64,000 nt of DNA from Candidatus Kosakonia sp. 282A-S69 (GCF_029433855.1 NZ_JAROAU010000003.1:124001-188000); one strand, 5' to 3'. Counted from the stretch's first letter, positions 1-9,918 are shown. Made by a program: numbers and translations. The notes: generated from the sequence alone by a model not told the origin.

Positions 1-153
1 CGAAAAGACCAGTTCCAGCGCGCCCTTACCGCGCAGCGCTTTCGCCCCCTTTCCCGTTTGATGCTGCGTAAAACGCCGCGCAACATCGGTTGTAATACCG
101 GTGTAGAGCAGGTTGTCGCGCGTACGGATGAGATAGAGAAACCAGGGCGTCAT
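1..153 (-). CDS. yhbQ: GIY-YIG nuclease-like protein YhbQ (partial, 3' part outside window)
   Basis: The first 51 codons are visible, reading leftwards out of the window from an ATG at 153. The N-terminus [11 protein letters not shown] followed by [14 protein letters not shown] is the beta-strand and helix of a GIY-YIG nuclease domain, with [11 protein letters not shown] after it, as in E. coli YhbQ (UPF0213). Members are small single-domain proteins of about 100 aa; a role in DNA repair is suggested for the family but not settled. It lies next to yhbP as in E. coli, transcribed divergently from it. Only the start of the domain can be judged here. Confidence 0.9.
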   Translation of the reverse strand, partial: MTPWFLYLIRTRDNLLYTGITTDVARRFTQHQTGKGAKALRGKGALELVFS

Positions 154-206
154 AGGGATCTTCGCTGTGTTAAGGTGGGCGAAAAATAGCATGAGAAGGA
201 GAAAAA

Positions 207-644
207 ATGGAGTCTCTTGCGGCGATTAACCGCTGGCTGGCAAAGCAGCATGTCGTGACCTGGTGCGTGGCAAAAGAGGGCGAACTCTGGTGCGCCAACG
301 CCTTCTATATCTACGATCCGCAGGCCATCGCCTTCTATGTGCTGAGCGAAGATAAAACGCGTCATGCGCAGATGACAGGCTCACGCGCCCCGGTGGCCGG
401 TACGGTTAACGGGCAGCCGAAAAGCGTCGCCTTGATTCGCGGCGTGCAATTTTCCGGTGAGATAAAACGGCTGGAAGAGGCGGAAAGCGCGGCGCTGCGC
501 GAGCGCTACAACCGACGCTTTCCGATAGCCCGCGCGCTGTCAGCCCCGATGTGGGAGATTCGCCTTAGCGAAATCAAATTCACCGACAACACGCTGGGAT
601 TTGGCAAAAAATTTCACTGGCTACGCGACTCAGGCACCGAGTAG
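207..644 (+). CDS. yhbP: UPF0306 flavin/PNPOx-fold protein YhbP
   Basis: A 145-aa protein close to E. coli YhbP (UPF0306), a small split-barrel protein of the pyridoxamine 5'-phosphate oxidase-like fold; its substrate is unknown. The sequence keeps the HVVTWCV strand and the [10 protein letters not shown] segment typical of the family. The start ATG follows a good GAAGGAG ribosome site (193-199 region). It is convergent with yhbO, and the 3' ends overlap by 15 bp (630-644), so the two genes share a terminator region. Recognition is by length, sequence and synteny with yhbQ and yhbO. Confidence 0.9.
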   Translation: MESLAAINRWLAKQHVVTWCVAKEGELWCANAFYIYDPQAIAFYVLSEDKTRHAQMTGSRAPVAGTVNGQPKSVALIRGVQFSGEIKRLEEAESAALRERYNRRFPIARALSAPMWEIRLSEIKFTDNTLGFGKKFHWLRDSGTE

Positions 645-1148
645 ACGCAGCGCTTCGCGGTTAAATGCCGGTAAGTCATCAGGCGTACGGCTGGTGACCA
701 GCTGATCTTTATCGATCACCACCTCCTGGTCGAAAAACTCCGCACCGGCGTTTTTCACATCAATCACAATCGGTTTCACCGCCGTCAGCTTGCGGCCACG
801 GATCACATCGGCGCTAATCAGCAACTGTGGGCCATGGCAGATGGCAAACACCGGTTTACCGGAGTCAACAAATTCGCGGGTAAAGGTGACAAAGCGGTCG
901 TCGCCGCGCAGAGAGTCAGGGGAGTGACCGCCAGGCAACAGCAGGGCGTCAAATTCATCCGGGCTCACGTCATCAATGGCTTTATCGATCTTAACTTTTG
1001 CCTCGCCCTGTTTGCCGGTGACGGTTTTTCCGGCCTCTTTCTCAATCGTCACAACCTCATGCCCGGCTTTGCGATAGGCTTCTGCCGGAGAGGTGAATTC
1101 TGAATCTTCAAACTCGTCGGTGATCAAGACCGCTATTTTCTTGCTCAT
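630..1148 (-). CDS. yhbO: DJ-1/PfpI-family protein YhbO (protein/nucleotide deglycase-like stress protein)
   Basis: A 172-aa single-domain member of the DJ-1/PfpI superfamily. The nucleophile elbow AICHGPQ is present with Cys104 followed by His105, and an acidic residue lies near the N-terminus (DEFEDSEF). E. coli YhbO is a stress-response protein reported to act as a deglycase/protease-like enzyme; the exact activity is debated. Full family length, ATG start at 1148 preceded by GGAGGAAGT. It is convergent with yhbP and divergent from yraR. Confidence 0.93.
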   Translation of the reverse strand: MSKKIAVLITDEFEDSEFTSPAEAYRKAGHEVVTIEKEAGKTVTGKQGEAKVKIDKAIDDVSPDEFDALLLPGGHSPDSLRGDDRFVTFTREFVDSGKPVFAICHGPQLLISADVIRGRKLTAVKPIVIDVKNAGAEFFDQEVVIDKDQLVTSRTPDDLPAFNREALRLLGA

Positions 1149-1266
1149 ACTTCCTCCGTTGTTTTGGCTTCAGAAAGGGAGTTATCCATACTGTACTCAC
1201 CAGTAACCGTAAGCCTGGTTCACGAGGCTGACATTGCAAGGCAGATTCGTCTGTAAAGGAGAGGGG

Positions 1267-1920
1267 ATGGAGCGGGTATTAATCACCGGCGCGACCGGTT
1301 TAGTCGGCGGGCATCTGTTGCGGTTGCTGATGGCGGAGCCGGGCGTCAGCGCCATCTACGCGCCAACGCGTCGGCCGCTGCAAAGCGCCGAAGGCGTAAT
1401 CAATCCGCACGACCCGCAGCTCAGCGATGCGCTGGCGCAGGTCACCGAACCGGTTGATACGGTCTTCTGCTGCCTGGGCACCACGCGGCGCGAAGCGGGC
1501 AGCAAAGAGGCATTTGTGCTGGCCGACTTCACGCTGGTGGTAGACACGGCCTTAACTGGCCAAAGGCTCAATGCCAGACAGCTGCTGGTGGTCAGTTCCA
1601 TGGGCGCTAATGCGCATTCGCCCTTTTTCTATAACCGGGTGAAAGGGGAGATGGAAGCAGCGCTTATCGCTCAGCAGTGGCCATCGCTGACGCTGGCGCG
1701 TCCGTCGATGCTGCTCGGTGAGCGTGAGAAAAAACGGGCTAACGAATCACTGCTGGCACCGCTATTTCGCCTGCTGCCGGGTAACTGGAAGTCGATTGCC
1801 GCGCAAGATGTCGCCCGCGCGCTGCTGGCCGCGGCGCGTTCTGGCGATAACCGCGGGGTAGAAATTATCGAATCAGCACAGCTGTGGGCGATGGCATCGC
1901 CGCGCCCGTTTGCAAAATAG
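1267..1920 (+). CDS. yraR: NAD(P)-binding Rossmann protein YraR
   Basis: A 217-aa short-chain dehydrogenase/NmrA-type protein with the nucleotide-binding GATGLVGG at residues 8-15 and the conserved stretches [17 protein letters not shown] and [17 protein letters not shown] that characterise YraR. The ATG at 1267 is chosen over an in-frame start at 1234 because AAGGAGAGGGG lies directly before it and it matches the E. coli N-terminus. Substrate unknown; no catalytic Tyr-x-x-x-Lys pair of classical SDRs is obvious except YNRVK at about residue 120. It sits just upstream of yraQ in the same direction. Confidence 0.9.
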   Translation: MERVLITGATGLVGGHLLRLLMAEPGVSAIYAPTRRPLQSAEGVINPHDPQLSDALAQVTEPVDTVFCCLGTTRREAGSKEAFVLADFTLVVDTALTGQRLNARQLLVVSSMGANAHSPFFYNRVKGEMEAALIAQQWPSLTLARPSMLLGEREKKRANESLLAPLFRLLPGNWKSIAAQDVARALLAAARSGDNRGVEIIESAQLWAMASPRPFAK

Positions 1921-1974
1921 CAATTCAGGCGTACTATGCCGGGGCTAAAAACCACACTATCCCCGGGGCATGTT

Positions 1975-3012
1975 ATGGCTGGTCAGTCTTCACCTCAGGC
2001 GGCGACACCGATCCAATGGTGGAAACCCGCGCTGTTTTTTCTTGTTGTTATTGTTGGTCTCTGGTTTGCGAAATGGCAGCCTTACTACGGCAAAGCCTTC
2101 ACTGCTGCCGAGACGCACAGCATTGGTAAATCGATTCTTGCGCAGGCCGATGCCAGCCCGTTTAACGCGGCGCTGGATTACGCCATGGTCTATTTTCTTG
2201 CCGTCTGGAAAGCCGCCATGCTTGGCGTGCTGCTCGGCTCGCTGATTCAGGTGCTGATCCCGCGCGACTGGCTGCTGCGCACGCTCGGGCAGCAGCGCTT
2301 TCGCGGCACGCTGCTCGGCACACTCTTCTCCTTGCCGGGCATGATGTGCTCCTGCTGTGCGGCACCCGTGGCCGCCGGTATGCGTCGCCAGCGCGTCTCA
2401 ATGGGCGGCGCGCTCGCCTTCTGGATGGGCAACCCGCTGCTCAACCCGGCAACACTGGTGTTTATGGGCTTTGTGCTCGGCTGGCACTTCGCCGCTATCC
2501 GCCTGGTGGCGGGGCTGGTGACGGTGCTCGGCGTTGCCATGATTGTGCAGACCGTGGTTAAAGAGAGCCCGCAGCAGGCGGAAGCTGTTGATATCACGCT
2601 GCCGGAGCCGCAGGGCAGCTTTATGTCACGCTGGGGCAGAGCGCTGTGGCAACTCTTCTGGAGCACCATCCCGGTCTATATTGTTGCGGTACTGGTGCTG
2701 GGCGCCGCGCGCGTCTGGCTCTTCCCTCATGCCGATGGCGCAGTGGATAACACGGTGCTGTGGGTGGTGGCGATGGCGATTGCTGGCTGCCTGTTTGTTA
2801 TTCCAACGGCGGCCGAGATCCCGATTGTGCAGACCATGATGCTGGCGGGGATGGGAATGGCGCCTGCGCTGGCGCTGCTGATTACGCTGCCGGCGGTAAG
2901 CCTGCCGTCGCTGGTGATGCTGCGCAAATCCTTCCCGGCAAAAGCCCTGTGGCTGACCGCCGCGCTGGTGGCGGTGTGCGGAATGCTGACCGGATTTATC
3001 GCCCTGATTTAA
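1975..3012 (+). CDS. yraQ: Predicted inner-membrane permease YraQ (DUF318/ArsP-like)
   Basis: A 345-aa polytopic membrane protein of the DUF318 permease family. Hydrophobic segments run through most of its length, and the family hallmark GMMCSCCAAPVAAGMRR, rich in cysteine, lies near residue 125, with a mirror motif PTAAEIPIVQTM in the C-terminal half. Related proteins include ArsP-type exporters; the substrate of YraQ is unknown. The ATG at 1975 matches the E. coli start (MxGQSS-QAATPIQWW); an ATG at 1936 is in frame but lacks a ribosome site. It ends at a shared bidirectional terminator with dolP. Confidence 0.9.
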   Translation: MAGQSSPQAATPIQWWKPALFFLVVIVGLWFAKWQPYYGKAFTAAETHSIGKSILAQADASPFNAALDYAMVYFLAVWKAAMLGVLLGSLIQVLIPRDWLLRTLGQQRFRGTLLGTLFSLPGMMCSCCAAPVAAGMRRQRVSMGGALAFWMGNPLLNPATLVFMGFVLGWHFAAIRLVAGLVTVLGVAMIVQTVVKESPQQAEAVDITLPEPQGSFMSRWGRALWQLFWSTIPVYIVAVLVLGAARVWLFPHADGAVDNTVLWVVAMAIAGCLFVIPTAAEIPIVQTMMLAGMGMAPALALLITLPAVSLPSLVMLRKSFPAKALWLTAALVAVCGMLTGFIALI

Positions 3013-3023
3013 CGCCTGAAGCG

Positions 3024-3055
3024 AAAAAAAAGCCCGGTATCAACCGGGCTTTTTC
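3024..3055. terminator. Bidirectional terminator between yraQ and dolP
   Basis: The hairpin AGCCCGG-tatcaa-CCGGGCT is flanked by an A-tract on the left and a T-tract on the right, so it can act for both convergent genes. Confidence 0.85.
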
Positions 3056-3056
3056 A

Positions 3057-3632
3057 TTATTTGAGCAGGGTAAAGGCGGTAGTGACGTGCTTGACGCCGC
3101 TGACGCGGCTGGCAATATCTGCCGCGGCCTGGCCTTCACGCGCGGTCACCAGCCCCATCAGGAACACTTCGCCGTTCTCGGTGGTGACTTTTACGTTAGA
3201 GGATTTCACCTGGTCGCTGCCGAGCAGCTGCGAGCGTACTTTGGTGGTGATCCAGGTATCGGACGAAGCCGTACCCAGGCCAATTGGCTGACCCGGACGG
3301 ATCTCGTTAAAGACCTCCGTTGCGCCTTCAACGCCGATGGCAATCTGTTTCGCCCGTGAAGAGAGCTCAGTATTCGGCGCCTGGCCGGTCAACAGCACTT
3401 TCCCCTGATAGGCGGTGACATTAACACGCGCCTCTTTCTTCAACTGCTGATCTTTCGACAGTGCGCTGTTGACGCGCAGCTCCAGGGTGCCGTCATCCAC
3501 CTGGGTGCCCACGGTGCGGGGATCCGTCGCGGCTTTGGTGCCGACGGCGGCAGAACCGACCACCACTGCGCCAACGCAACCCTGTAGCAGCAGTGCGGAA
3601 ATAAGGACTGCGAGGGGCGTAAATGCCTTCAT
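3057..3632 (-). CDS. dolP: Outer-membrane BON-domain lipoprotein DolP (YraP)
   Basis: A 191-aa lipoprotein: signal peptide with lipobox LLQGC (Cys19 would be lipidated), then two BON domains (about residues 45-115 and 120-190). DolP maintains outer-membrane integrity and is linked to BamA and to regulation of envelope amidases; it is sigma-E controlled in E. coli. It is the last gene of the lpoA-yraN-diaA-dolP cluster, only 9 bp after diaA, so transcription from lpoA and an own promoter are both plausible. Confidence 0.96.
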   Translation of the reverse strand: MKAFTPLAVLISALLLQGCVGAVVVGSAAVGTKAATDPRTVGTQVDDGTLELRVNSALSKDQQLKKEARVNVTAYQGKVLLTGQAPNTELSSRAKQIAIGVEGATEVFNEIRPGQPIGLGTASSDTWITTKVRSQLLGSDQVKSSNVKVTTENGEVFLMGLVTAREGQAAADIASRVSGVKHVTTAFTLLK

Positions 3633-3641
3633 GTGTACTCC

Positions 3642-4232
3642 TTAATCATCCTGGTGAGGAAAAAGCGTGTTATCAATCAAATCGCACAAGCAATTCACCG
3701 TCAGCATGTGCATCTCCTGGATGCGCGCGCTGCGGTGAGAAGGAATACGAATTTCCACATCCTGCGGGCCCAGCAGGCCAGCCAGCTCGCCGCCGTCATA
3801 ACCGGTCAGCGCGATGATCGACATATCGCGCGTTACCGCCGCTTCCACGGCTTTCACGATATCGCGGCTGTTACCCCGGGTGGAGATCGCCAGCAAAATG
3901 TCGCCGTTGTGGCCCAGGGCGCGCACCTGCTTGGCATAAATCTCGTCATGCAGACGGTCATTCGCTATCGCGGTTAAGACCACATTATCGGTATTAAGTG
4001 CAATGGCAGGTAAACTGGGACGCTCTGTTTCAAAGCGGTTGATCATGCTGGCAGCAAAATGCTGTGCGTTGGCGGCGGAAGTGCCGTTGCCACAACAGAG
4101 GATTTTGTTGCCGTTGAGCAGGGAGTGCACCATTGTCATGGCTGCGCGGGAAATCGCGTCGGGCAGCGCTTCCGCAGCTGCAATTTGCGTTTGAATGCTT
4201 TCCGTAAAGCAGACTTTAATTCGTTCGAGCAC
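3642..4232 (-). CDS. diaA: DnaA initiator-associating protein DiaA (SIS domain)
   Basis: A 196-aa single SIS-domain protein with the conserved [18 protein letters not shown] and [15 protein letters not shown] segments. DiaA forms tetramers that bind several DnaA molecules at oriC and promote timely initiation. The start is a GTG at 4232, which gives exactly the E. coli length (196 aa) and the N-terminus (V)LERIKxCFTESIQ; an upstream in-frame ATG at 4298 would overlap yraN and add unrelated residues. AGGGA precedes the GTG at proper distance. Confidence 0.96.
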   Translation of the reverse strand: MLERIKVCFTESIQTQIAAAEALPDAISRAAMTMVHSLLNGNKILCCGNGTSAANAQHFAASMINRFETERPSLPAIALNTDNVVLTAIANDRLHDEIYAKQVRALGHNGDILLAISTRGNSRDIVKAVEAAVTRDMSIIALTGYDGGELAGLLGPQDVEIRIPSHRSARIQEMHMLTVNCLCDLIDNTLFPHQDD

Positions 4233-4254
4233 GGTAATCCCTATGATTGAGCAA

Positions 4255-4650
4255 TTATGCGTGGCCGCCAAAGGCGTTCTGTAGCCACTCAACGTCATTT
4301 CCGGTGAAGGCTACCACATCAAACCGGCAATCCACAGTATCAAAACTCCCATTGTGCCGGGCAAGCCACAATTGGGCGGTATGCAGCAGTTTGCGCTGCT
4401 TGGCGAGGGTTACGCTGCTTGCCGCACCGCCAAAACGCGCCGAGGCGCGGTAGCGCACCTCGACGAAGACGGTAGTGCTACCGTGGCGCATAATCAGGTC
4501 GATTTCGCCGCCGCGCTCGCGCACGTTGGCGGCGATAAAAAGCAATCCCTTGCTCTGCAGAAAACGGCGCGCCTGCATCTCCCAGGCATCGCCGCTCTGT
4601 TTGCGGGTTAGTTTGCCGGGACGATCTGCCCCTGCTGGTATTTCAGCCAT
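4255..4650 (-). CDS. yraN: UPF0102 endonuclease-fold protein YraN
   Basis: A 131-aa protein of the UPF0102 family (restriction-endonuclease-like fold). The nuclease core GGEIDLIM-x5[10 protein letters not shown] is intact, with the D-(E/V)xK-like residues in that stretch. No biochemical function is firmly established. The start at 4650 gives the usual 131 aa; an ATG at 4674 would also be in frame. The gene begins 43 bp inside the lpoA 3' end, indicating translational coupling in the lpoA-yraN-diaA-dolP operon. Confidence 0.93.
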   Translation of the reverse strand: MAEIPAGADRPGKLTRKQSGDAWEMQARRFLQSKGLLFIAANVRERGGEIDLIMRHGSTTVFVEVRYRASARFGGAASSVTLAKQRKLLHTAQLWLARHNGSFDTVDCRFDVVAFTGNDVEWLQNAFGGHA

Positions 4651-6767
4651 GACAACTTCCTGTTGATCACGCAATCCTGGGTGGCGGTGAGATCGCCGGT
4701 GTTGCCGTTCAGCTCAAAGCCCGGCACCTGACGCATTTGCGAGAAGTTATTCGCCAGCGACCAGGCATCCGCGCCCATCGCATAGAGACGCGCCAGCGAA
4801 TAGTCATTATTCACGCTGCGCAGCGCTTGCTGCATCAGGGAAGGATTGCCACCCGCCAGCATCGGTATCTCATTGTATTGCAGCCCTTCCATCTCAAGAC
4901 GGAAGTCCGGCCCCGCGCCGCCCTGCGCGCTGCGCGAGCTGGCGTAGAGCATGACACCGCTCTGGCTGCCGGTGCGCAGAGTGATCATCGGCTTGATCAG
5001 CGCTATTTCATCCTGCGTCGCCAGAATATAGACCGCATCAACTTTGCCGCCGCCGCTAATCTGCGCATCGCTCGGCGGTGCCGGAATATTGAGGCCGCCA
5101 ATAGTGACGCCCTGCTGCTGCGGCAGGCTGGCGGAGACCGGGCTGCCGGTCATCGAGATGCCGGAGCGACCATTCAGTCCCATACGCAACTCAGCGGTAG
5201 AACCAAATTTCTGTGCCAGCACAACGCCGCCGCCGATCTTCTGCCACTCGTCGGCAAACGCGGTGCTGACGCGATCGCCCAGCGCGCTGCGCGGGATCAG
5301 CAGCAGCGGTGCCTGACGCCCCTGATCGTGAATATGGCGCGCCGCGTCGCGGGCTTCATCTTCCGGCGACAGAGCGAAGTAGCAGATGTTCGGTCGATTC
5401 TCGACCTGCTCCGGCTGGTTGAGCGCCAGCACATTGAGTGTGGTATGGCTGCGCATCAGCTCTTCAACGTGATTTTTCAACAGCGGGCCGACGACGATGC
5501 TTGCGCCATCCTGCTGAACCTGGTTGAGGATCTGATCCATCGGCTGGGCGCTGGTGTCGTAGATTTTCAGCTCCGCACCTGCGTTAGCCTGGGCGGTGAC
5601 GGCGACGGGCTGTGGTGTCGAGGTTTGTGGCGCAGTCGTGGCAGGCGTTTGCTGCGCATTCGCCGCAGGTTGCTCACTATTCGCGGCTGGCTGCTGGGCG
5701 TTTCCGGCAGGCTGCGCTTCATCGGCAGGGGCGCTTTGCGCTGCGCTATCCGGTGCCTGTACCGCCTGCGCATTCGGTGCATCAACGCTCTGCTGTGCCT
5801 CGCTGTTGGTCAGGTCGGCGACATTCGCCTGCGAAGGGCTCACCACGTCAGAGGTGGCGGCCTGCGCCACCTGCTGCGGAACAGCCGGGCCAGTGACCTG
5901 GGAGGCACCGTTTTTCGCCGCTTCAAACCCCTGCTGGATAGCGCGACCAAACACCGCCGCCTGGCCGTTTAACGGCAACAGCAGGGCGATTTTACTGGTC
6001 GATGCGGGTTTAAAATTTTGCAGGTTGGAGAGCTGAGTCGGCAGCATTTTCGCCGCCGGGTTCTGCGGGTAACGGGTCTGCCAGTCGCTGATACCGGCTT
6101 TCAGCATCCCGGCATCGTTGCGGTTGTCGAACCACATACGTTGCAGATCGAGCCAGCCCTGCAGCGTCACTTCATCGGCGTTGATCACCAGCGTTTTGGC
6201 CTGATCCTGCGTCATGGAGGAGAGCGCCTGCCAGGTGGCATCGATATTTTTCTGCTGCTCTTCCGGCGTCGTCAGCAGCGGTTGGCGGGCGATAAGGGCG
6301 CGCAGCAGCGTCAGAGACGGTTTGCCCTGCGCGGCGGCAATGGCGATTTGCCAGTAACGCGCCTGCTGGTTTTTCTCAAGTTCAGCGGGGTCGATCTTAT
6401 CGAGCAGCGCCTGGGCACCGGTTACATCACGCTGCGCCAGCTTCATTTCGGCGGCGAGCAGCGCGTACTCTTTACGCTGCGTATCGTTCAGATCCTGCGG
6501 CAGCTGACCAAACAGCTCGTTGGCGTGCTGGGTTTTGCCCTCTTTGAGCAGTGCACGAATGGCGAGTAATTGCCAGTTGGTCTTGCTATCATCTGTGCTT
6601 TGCTGCATCTGATGCAGGTAGTAGGCAGAATCAGCCTGCGCTGAGCCCTCCATATGCGAGGTGCTCTGGTCTGTTGACTGGGTGCCGCAGCCCGCGAAGA
6701 GCAGGGCGGCCAGCACCACAGGCAGACAGCGCGTGGCTTTCGAACGAAGAAATTTTGACGGTAGCAT
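4608..6767 (-). CDS. lpoA: Penicillin-binding protein 1A activator lipoprotein LpoA
   Basis: A 719-aa outer-membrane lipoprotein: lipobox LFAGC with Cys27, an N-terminal TPR-like helical domain (about residues 35-255), a Gln/Ala/Pro-rich low-complexity insert (about 300-395), and a C-terminal periplasmic-binding-protein-like lobe. LpoA reaches through the periplasm to activate the transpeptidase of PBP1A. The start at 6767 places the signal peptide correctly; an upstream in-frame ATG at 6830 would add 21 unlikely residues and overlap the rsmI start. It is divergent from rsmI, as in E. coli. Confidence 0.97.
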   Translation of the reverse strand: MLPSKFLRSKATRCLPVVLAALLFAGCGTQSTDQSTSHMEGSAQADSAYYLHQMQQSTDDSKTNWQLLAIRALLKEGKTQHANELFGQLPQDLNDTQRKEYALLAAEMKLAQRDVTGAQALLDKIDPAELEKNQQARYWQIAIAAAQGKPSLTLLRALIARQPLLTTPEEQQKNIDATWQALSSMTQDQAKTLVINADEVTLQGWLDLQRMWFDNRNDAGMLKAGISDWQTRYPQNPAAKMLPTQLSNLQNFKPASTSKIALLLPLNGQAAVFGRAIQQGFEAAKNGASQVTGPAVPQQVAQAATSDVVSPSQANVADLTNSEAQQSVDAPNAQAVQAPDSAAQSAPADEAQPAGNAQQPAANSEQPAANAQQTPATTAPQTSTPQPVAVTAQANAGAELKIYDTSAQPMDQILNQVQQDGASIVVGPLLKNHVEELMRSHTTLNVLALNQPEQVENRPNICYFALSPEDEARDAARHIHDQGRQAPLLLIPRSALGDRVSTAFADEWQKIGGGVVLAQKFGSTAELRMGLNGRSGISMTGSPVSASLPQQQGVTIGGLNIPAPPSDAQISGGGKVDAVYILATQDEIALIKPMITLRTGSQSGVMLYASSRSAQGGAGPDFRLEMEGLQYNEIPMLAGGNPSLMQQALRSVNNDYSLARLYAMGADAWSLANNFSQMRQVPGFELNGNTGDLTATQDCVINRKLSWLKYQQGQIVPAN

Positions 6768-6829
6768 ACTGTATCCAGTGATATTTTTTACGCAGTGCTC
6801 AATATTAAATCGGCAATACGGATGAAACA

Positions 6830-7690
6830 ATGAAACAACACGAATCGGCGGAGAATTCTCAAGGTCAGCTTTATATTGTACCTACTCCCATCGGGAATTT
6901 GGCTGATATTACCCAACGCGCATTAACCGTGTTGCAAGACGTTGATTTGATTGCCGCTGAGGATACCCGCCACACCGGTTTACTGCTGCAACATTTCGCT
7001 ATTAACGCGCGGATGTTTGCCCTTCACGACCATAACGAGCAGCAAAAAGCGCAAATGCTGGTGGCGAAGCTGAAAGAGGGGCAGAACATTGCGCTGGTTT
7101 CCGATGCGGGTACGCCGCTGATTAACGATCCCGGTTATCACCTGGTGCGCACCTGCCGCGAAGCCGGTATTCGCGTTGTGCCGCTGCCAGGCCCCTGCGC
7201 GGCGATTGCCGCCCTCAGTGCAGCAGGGCTGCCCTCCGATCGCTTCTGTTACGAAGGCTTTCTTCCGGCAAAATCAAAAGGCCGTCGCGACGCGCTCAAA
7301 GCGATTGAGGCTGAGCCGCGCACCTTAATCTTTTATGAGTCGACCCATCGTCTGCTGGAGAGCCTGGAGGATATGGTTGCGGTTTGGGGCCCCTCCCGTT
7401 ACGTGGTGCTGGCGCGCGAGCTGACCAAAACCTGGGAGAGCATTCAGGGCGCGCCGGTTGGTGAACTGCTGGCGTGGGTGAAAGAGGATGAGAACCGCCG
7501 CAAAGGCGAGATGGTCTTGATTGTCGAAGGCCATAAAGCGCAGGAGGATGCGCTGCCCGCCGATGCACTACGTACGCTGGCGCTACTGCAAGCTGAACTA
7601 CCGCTGAAAAAAGCCGCCGCGCTGGCAGCAGAAATTCACGGCGTGAAGAAAAACGCGCTCTATAAGTACGCGCTGGATAACCAGGGGTAA
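6830..7690 (+). CDS. rsmI: 16S rRNA (cytidine1402-2'-O)-methyltransferase RsmI
   Basis: A 286-aa tetrapyrrole-methylase-fold SAM enzyme. The hallmarks [30 protein letters not shown] and PLPGPCA, which form the SAM pocket, are intact. RsmI 2'-O-methylates C1402 in the P-site of the small ribosomal subunit. It is divergent from lpoA with about 60 bp between the coding starts. Length equals E. coli RsmI (286 aa). Confidence 0.97.
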   Translation: MKQHESAENSQGQLYIVPTPIGNLADITQRALTVLQDVDLIAAEDTRHTGLLLQHFAINARMFALHDHNEQQKAQMLVAKLKEGQNIALVSDAGTPLINDPGYHLVRTCREAGIRVVPLPGPCAAIAALSAAGLPSDRFCYEGFLPAKSKGRRDALKAIEAEPRTLIFYESTHRLLESLEDMVAVWGPSRYVVLARELTKTWESIQGAPVGELLAWVKEDENRRKGEMVLIVEGHKAQEDALPADALRTLALLQAELPLKKAAALAAEIHGVKKNALYKYALDNQG

Positions 7691-7779
7691 CACCGATGCG
7701 CCGCGATGAGCCTCCCTTTACCATCGCCGCTGCGATCCTCAACCCGCTCGTTAAGATTGCGGCGTGGTTGGGGCTCTGG

Positions 7780-7912
7780 ATGCTTGAGTCAGTCGACTGC
7801 GCTTCATCAACTGCCGGTAAGTGCGCGCATGGTGAAGCGCTATCTGCAATCGCTACAGCAAAAGGGTAAGCTGCAGCGCATTGGCGCGAAGAGAGGGGCC
7901 GCTGGCAGATAA
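7780..7912 (+). pseudogene. Remnant of a C-terminal winged-helix region
   Basis: After rsmI a short open stretch encodes ALHQLPVSARMVKRYLQSL followed by QQKGKLQRIGAKR. This resembles the last helix-turn-helix found at the end of AlbA/Fic-type regulators (…GKLQRIGxKxGGRWQI). After GAKRG the frame is shifted, because the expected GRWQI continues in another reading frame. No upstream domain is present, so this would be the tail of a lost gene. The resemblance is from memory and short, so confidence is low. Confidence 0.35.
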
Positions 7913-7945
7913 GGTGACAGCGGCCTGCTCTGCGTCAGCATGATA

Positions 7946-8719
7946 TTAAACCACCCGTAACTCCTTACCCAGCTTCTTCAAAGCCGCCTTCTCTGGCTCG
8001 CCAATCCCCTCGTCAGTGATCACGCAGTCGATCTTCTCCATCGGCAGCACTTGATTAAAGCCGCGGCGGTTAAATTTGCTGGCGTCCACCACTGCCACAA
8101 CCTTATGCGCCGCCGCCGCCATTACGCTGCTGATGGAGTAGCCTTCATTAAAGGTAGTGATGCCATGGGTCGGATCGATGCCATCTGCACCCACAAACAT
8201 GATATCGGCGCTGATCCCCTGCAGTGAACGCTCTGCAATCGTGCCGTGCATCGAATGGGTTTTATGCCGCAAGGTGCCGCCGCATACTACCAGAGTGATG
8301 TCCTTGTTTTCAGACAGGGCAAACGCGGCGGGGAGGTTATTGGTGATAACGGTGATATTGCTTTTTTTCGCCAGCGCTTCGGCAATCAACATCGTGGTGC
8401 TGCCGCTGTCGAGGATAATCGTCATCCCCGCATCGATCATGGCTGCCGCTGCCTGAGCAATACGCTTCTTCGGGTCGCTCGCCAGTTTGTAGCGATCTTC
8501 CAGCACCACTTCCTGATTTTCGCTTTCGAGCATGTAGCTGCCCGGTTTCGCTGCGCCGCCGTGAAAGCGCGTCACCAGACCTTTCTCTTCCAGCAGTCGT
8601 AGATCGGCGCGGATAGTGACTTCTGAAATCCCAAAGCTATTCGAGAGGTCAATGACCAGCACACTTCCCTGCGCATTCACCAGATCGACGATCTTATTCC
8701 TTCGTTCAAATGAGTTCAT
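7946..8719 (-). CDS. gatR: DeoR-family repressor of the galactitol operon GatR
   Basis: A 257-aa DeoR-type regulator: N-terminal HTH (about residues 3-57, with SEVTIRADLRLLEEKGLVTRFHGGA typical of the family, split here by position) and a sugar-phosphate-binding domain (DSGSTTMLIAEAL, ITNNLPAA, FVGADGID). It lies last in gatYZABCDR, 110 bp after gatD, with its own upstream region carrying a CTTTCGAAAG palindrome (8784-8793). GatR represses the operon in the absence of inducer. The gene is full length, unlike the IS-disrupted gatR of E. coli K-12. Confidence 0.92.
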   Translation of the reverse strand: MNSFERRNKIVDLVNAQGSVLVIDLSNSFGISEVTIRADLRLLEEKGLVTRFHGGAAKPGSYMLESENQEVVLEDRYKLASDPKKRIAQAAAAMIDAGMTIILDSGSTTMLIAEALAKKSNITVITNNLPAAFALSENKDITLVVCGGTLRHKTHSMHGTIAERSLQGISADIMFVGADGIDPTHGITTFNEGYSISSVMAAAAHKVVAVVDASKFNRRGFNQVLPMEKIDCVITDEGIGEPEKAALKKLGKELRVV

Positions 8720-8783
8720 TTTGATTTGCCTGCGAATTAACTCCCCGTAGTGTAATCGAAGGTTTATGAAACGTGAACGTTAA

Positions 8784-8793
8784 CTTTCGAAAG
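8784..8793. promoter_or_regulatory. Putative GatR operator before gatR
   Basis: Perfect 10-bp palindrome CTTTCGAAAG about 65 bp upstream of the gatR start. The TTTCGAAA core recurs twice in the gatY promoter region, which supports autoregulation by GatR. Inference from shared motif only. Confidence 0.55.
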
Positions 8794-8829
8794 GAAATGT
8801 GAGCCAGCGCAGGTTGCTGGCTCTGTCGC

Positions 8830-9873
8830 TTAATCGAGGCGCAGCAGGATTTTTCCCTGCATCGGTTTACCATTCAGCGCCTGCACCGCGCGCGCGTAGC
8901 TTTCGGGGCCACCGCGATGAGCAACCAGCGGCTCAAGAGCGAGGCGTTTTTCCGTAAGCAGGCGTGCAGCGGTATGCCACTCCTCCCCGGGCCAGGGGCC
9001 AGAGTAGTTCATCCAGCTACCGATAAGCGTTAGCTCTTTACGCAAAATCAGCCCAAATACCCTGGCAGTAAGCGTGAGCTCGTCATGCAGCGTCCCCACC
9101 AGCGCCACCTGCGCACGCGGCCCGGCAATTTCGATTGCCAGCGAGACCGTTTGTGGCGTACCCGCCGTTTCCAGCACAAGCTGATCAAAACACTCTTTCT
9201 CCAGCCCGGCGAGGAGGACTCCTGCATTCTGATCGCGGCTGTTAAAGGTGCGGGTGGCACCAAGCGCGGTAGCCAGTGCTAATTTGTCAGGGTTGATATC
9301 AATGGCAGTGACGCTTCTTGCTCCTAAGGCCCGCGCGCACTGCATTGCCAGCAGCCCGATAGTGCCGGCTCCGACGATCACTACGTTTTTATCTTTGCAG
9401 CCGCCGGCGAGGTGAAACGCGTGCAGGCCAACGGTTATCGGTTCAATAAACGCTCCATCTTCAATGGGCAGATCCGCAGGTAAGCGAACCAGGTTGGGCC
9501 GCTTAACGACAATATATTCGGCGTTGCCGCCGTCGCAGCGCGATCCGATAAACTGGTAGCGTTTGCACAGCGAGTAGTATTCCCGGCGGCAGGCCTCACA
9601 GTCAAAGCAGGGCAGCAACGGTACGCAGGCCACGGCGTCGCCGGTGCGCAGATCGGTGACCGATGATCCACAGGCCTCAACATAACCGCTGAACTCATGT
9701 CCAAGGGTAATGGGGTAAAAATGCGCGCCGTTAGCGAAAATGCGTGCAATGTCCGAGCCGCACAGGCCGGAGCTGACCACTCTCACTTTCACCTCATCCT
9801 CATGCTGCAACTGGGGTTCGGGCCGCTCTTCAACGCAGACGTTGCCCTCAGCATGAATAACCACTGATTTCAT
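8830..9873 (-). CDS. gatD: Galactitol-1-phosphate 5-dehydrogenase GatD
   Basis: A 347-aa zinc-dependent medium-chain dehydrogenase that oxidises galactitol 1-phosphate to tagatose 6-phosphate with NAD. Catalytic-zinc ligands Cys38 (CGSD) and His59-Glu60 (GHE), the four-cysteine structural zinc site (Cys89, 92, 95, 103) and the Rossmann GAGTIGLLAMQ are all visible. The start ATG at 9873 follows a GGAG and matches the family N-terminus MKSVV; an upstream in-frame ATG at 9915 overlaps the end of gatC's spacer. Sixth gene of the operon. Confidence 0.95.
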   Translation of the reverse strand: MKSVVIHAEGNVCVEERPEPQLQHEDEVKVRVVSSGLCGSDIARIFANGAHFYPITLGHEFSGYVEACGSSVTDLRTGDAVACVPLLPCFDCEACRREYYSLCKRYQFIGSRCDGGNAEYIVVKRPNLVRLPADLPIEDGAFIEPITVGLHAFHLAGGCKDKNVVIVGAGTIGLLAMQCARALGARSVTAIDINPDKLALATALGATRTFNSRDQNAGVLLAGLEKECFDQLVLETAGTPQTVSLAIEIAGPRAQVALVGTLHDELTLTARVFGLILRKELTLIGSWMNYSGPWPGEEWHTAARLLTEKRLALEPLVAHRGGPESYARAVQALNGKPMQGKILLRLD

Positions 9874-9918
9874 AACACTCTCCAGGATGTAACAGGGGAG
9901 CGACCGCTCCCCCAATGA

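Noticed and set aside
4737-5972. Long open frame (411 codons) on the + strand opposite lpoA
   Set aside because: It lies wholly antisense to lpoA, is Arg/Ala/Leu-rich with no domain, and arises from the GC-rich third-position bias of lpoA. No ribosome site.
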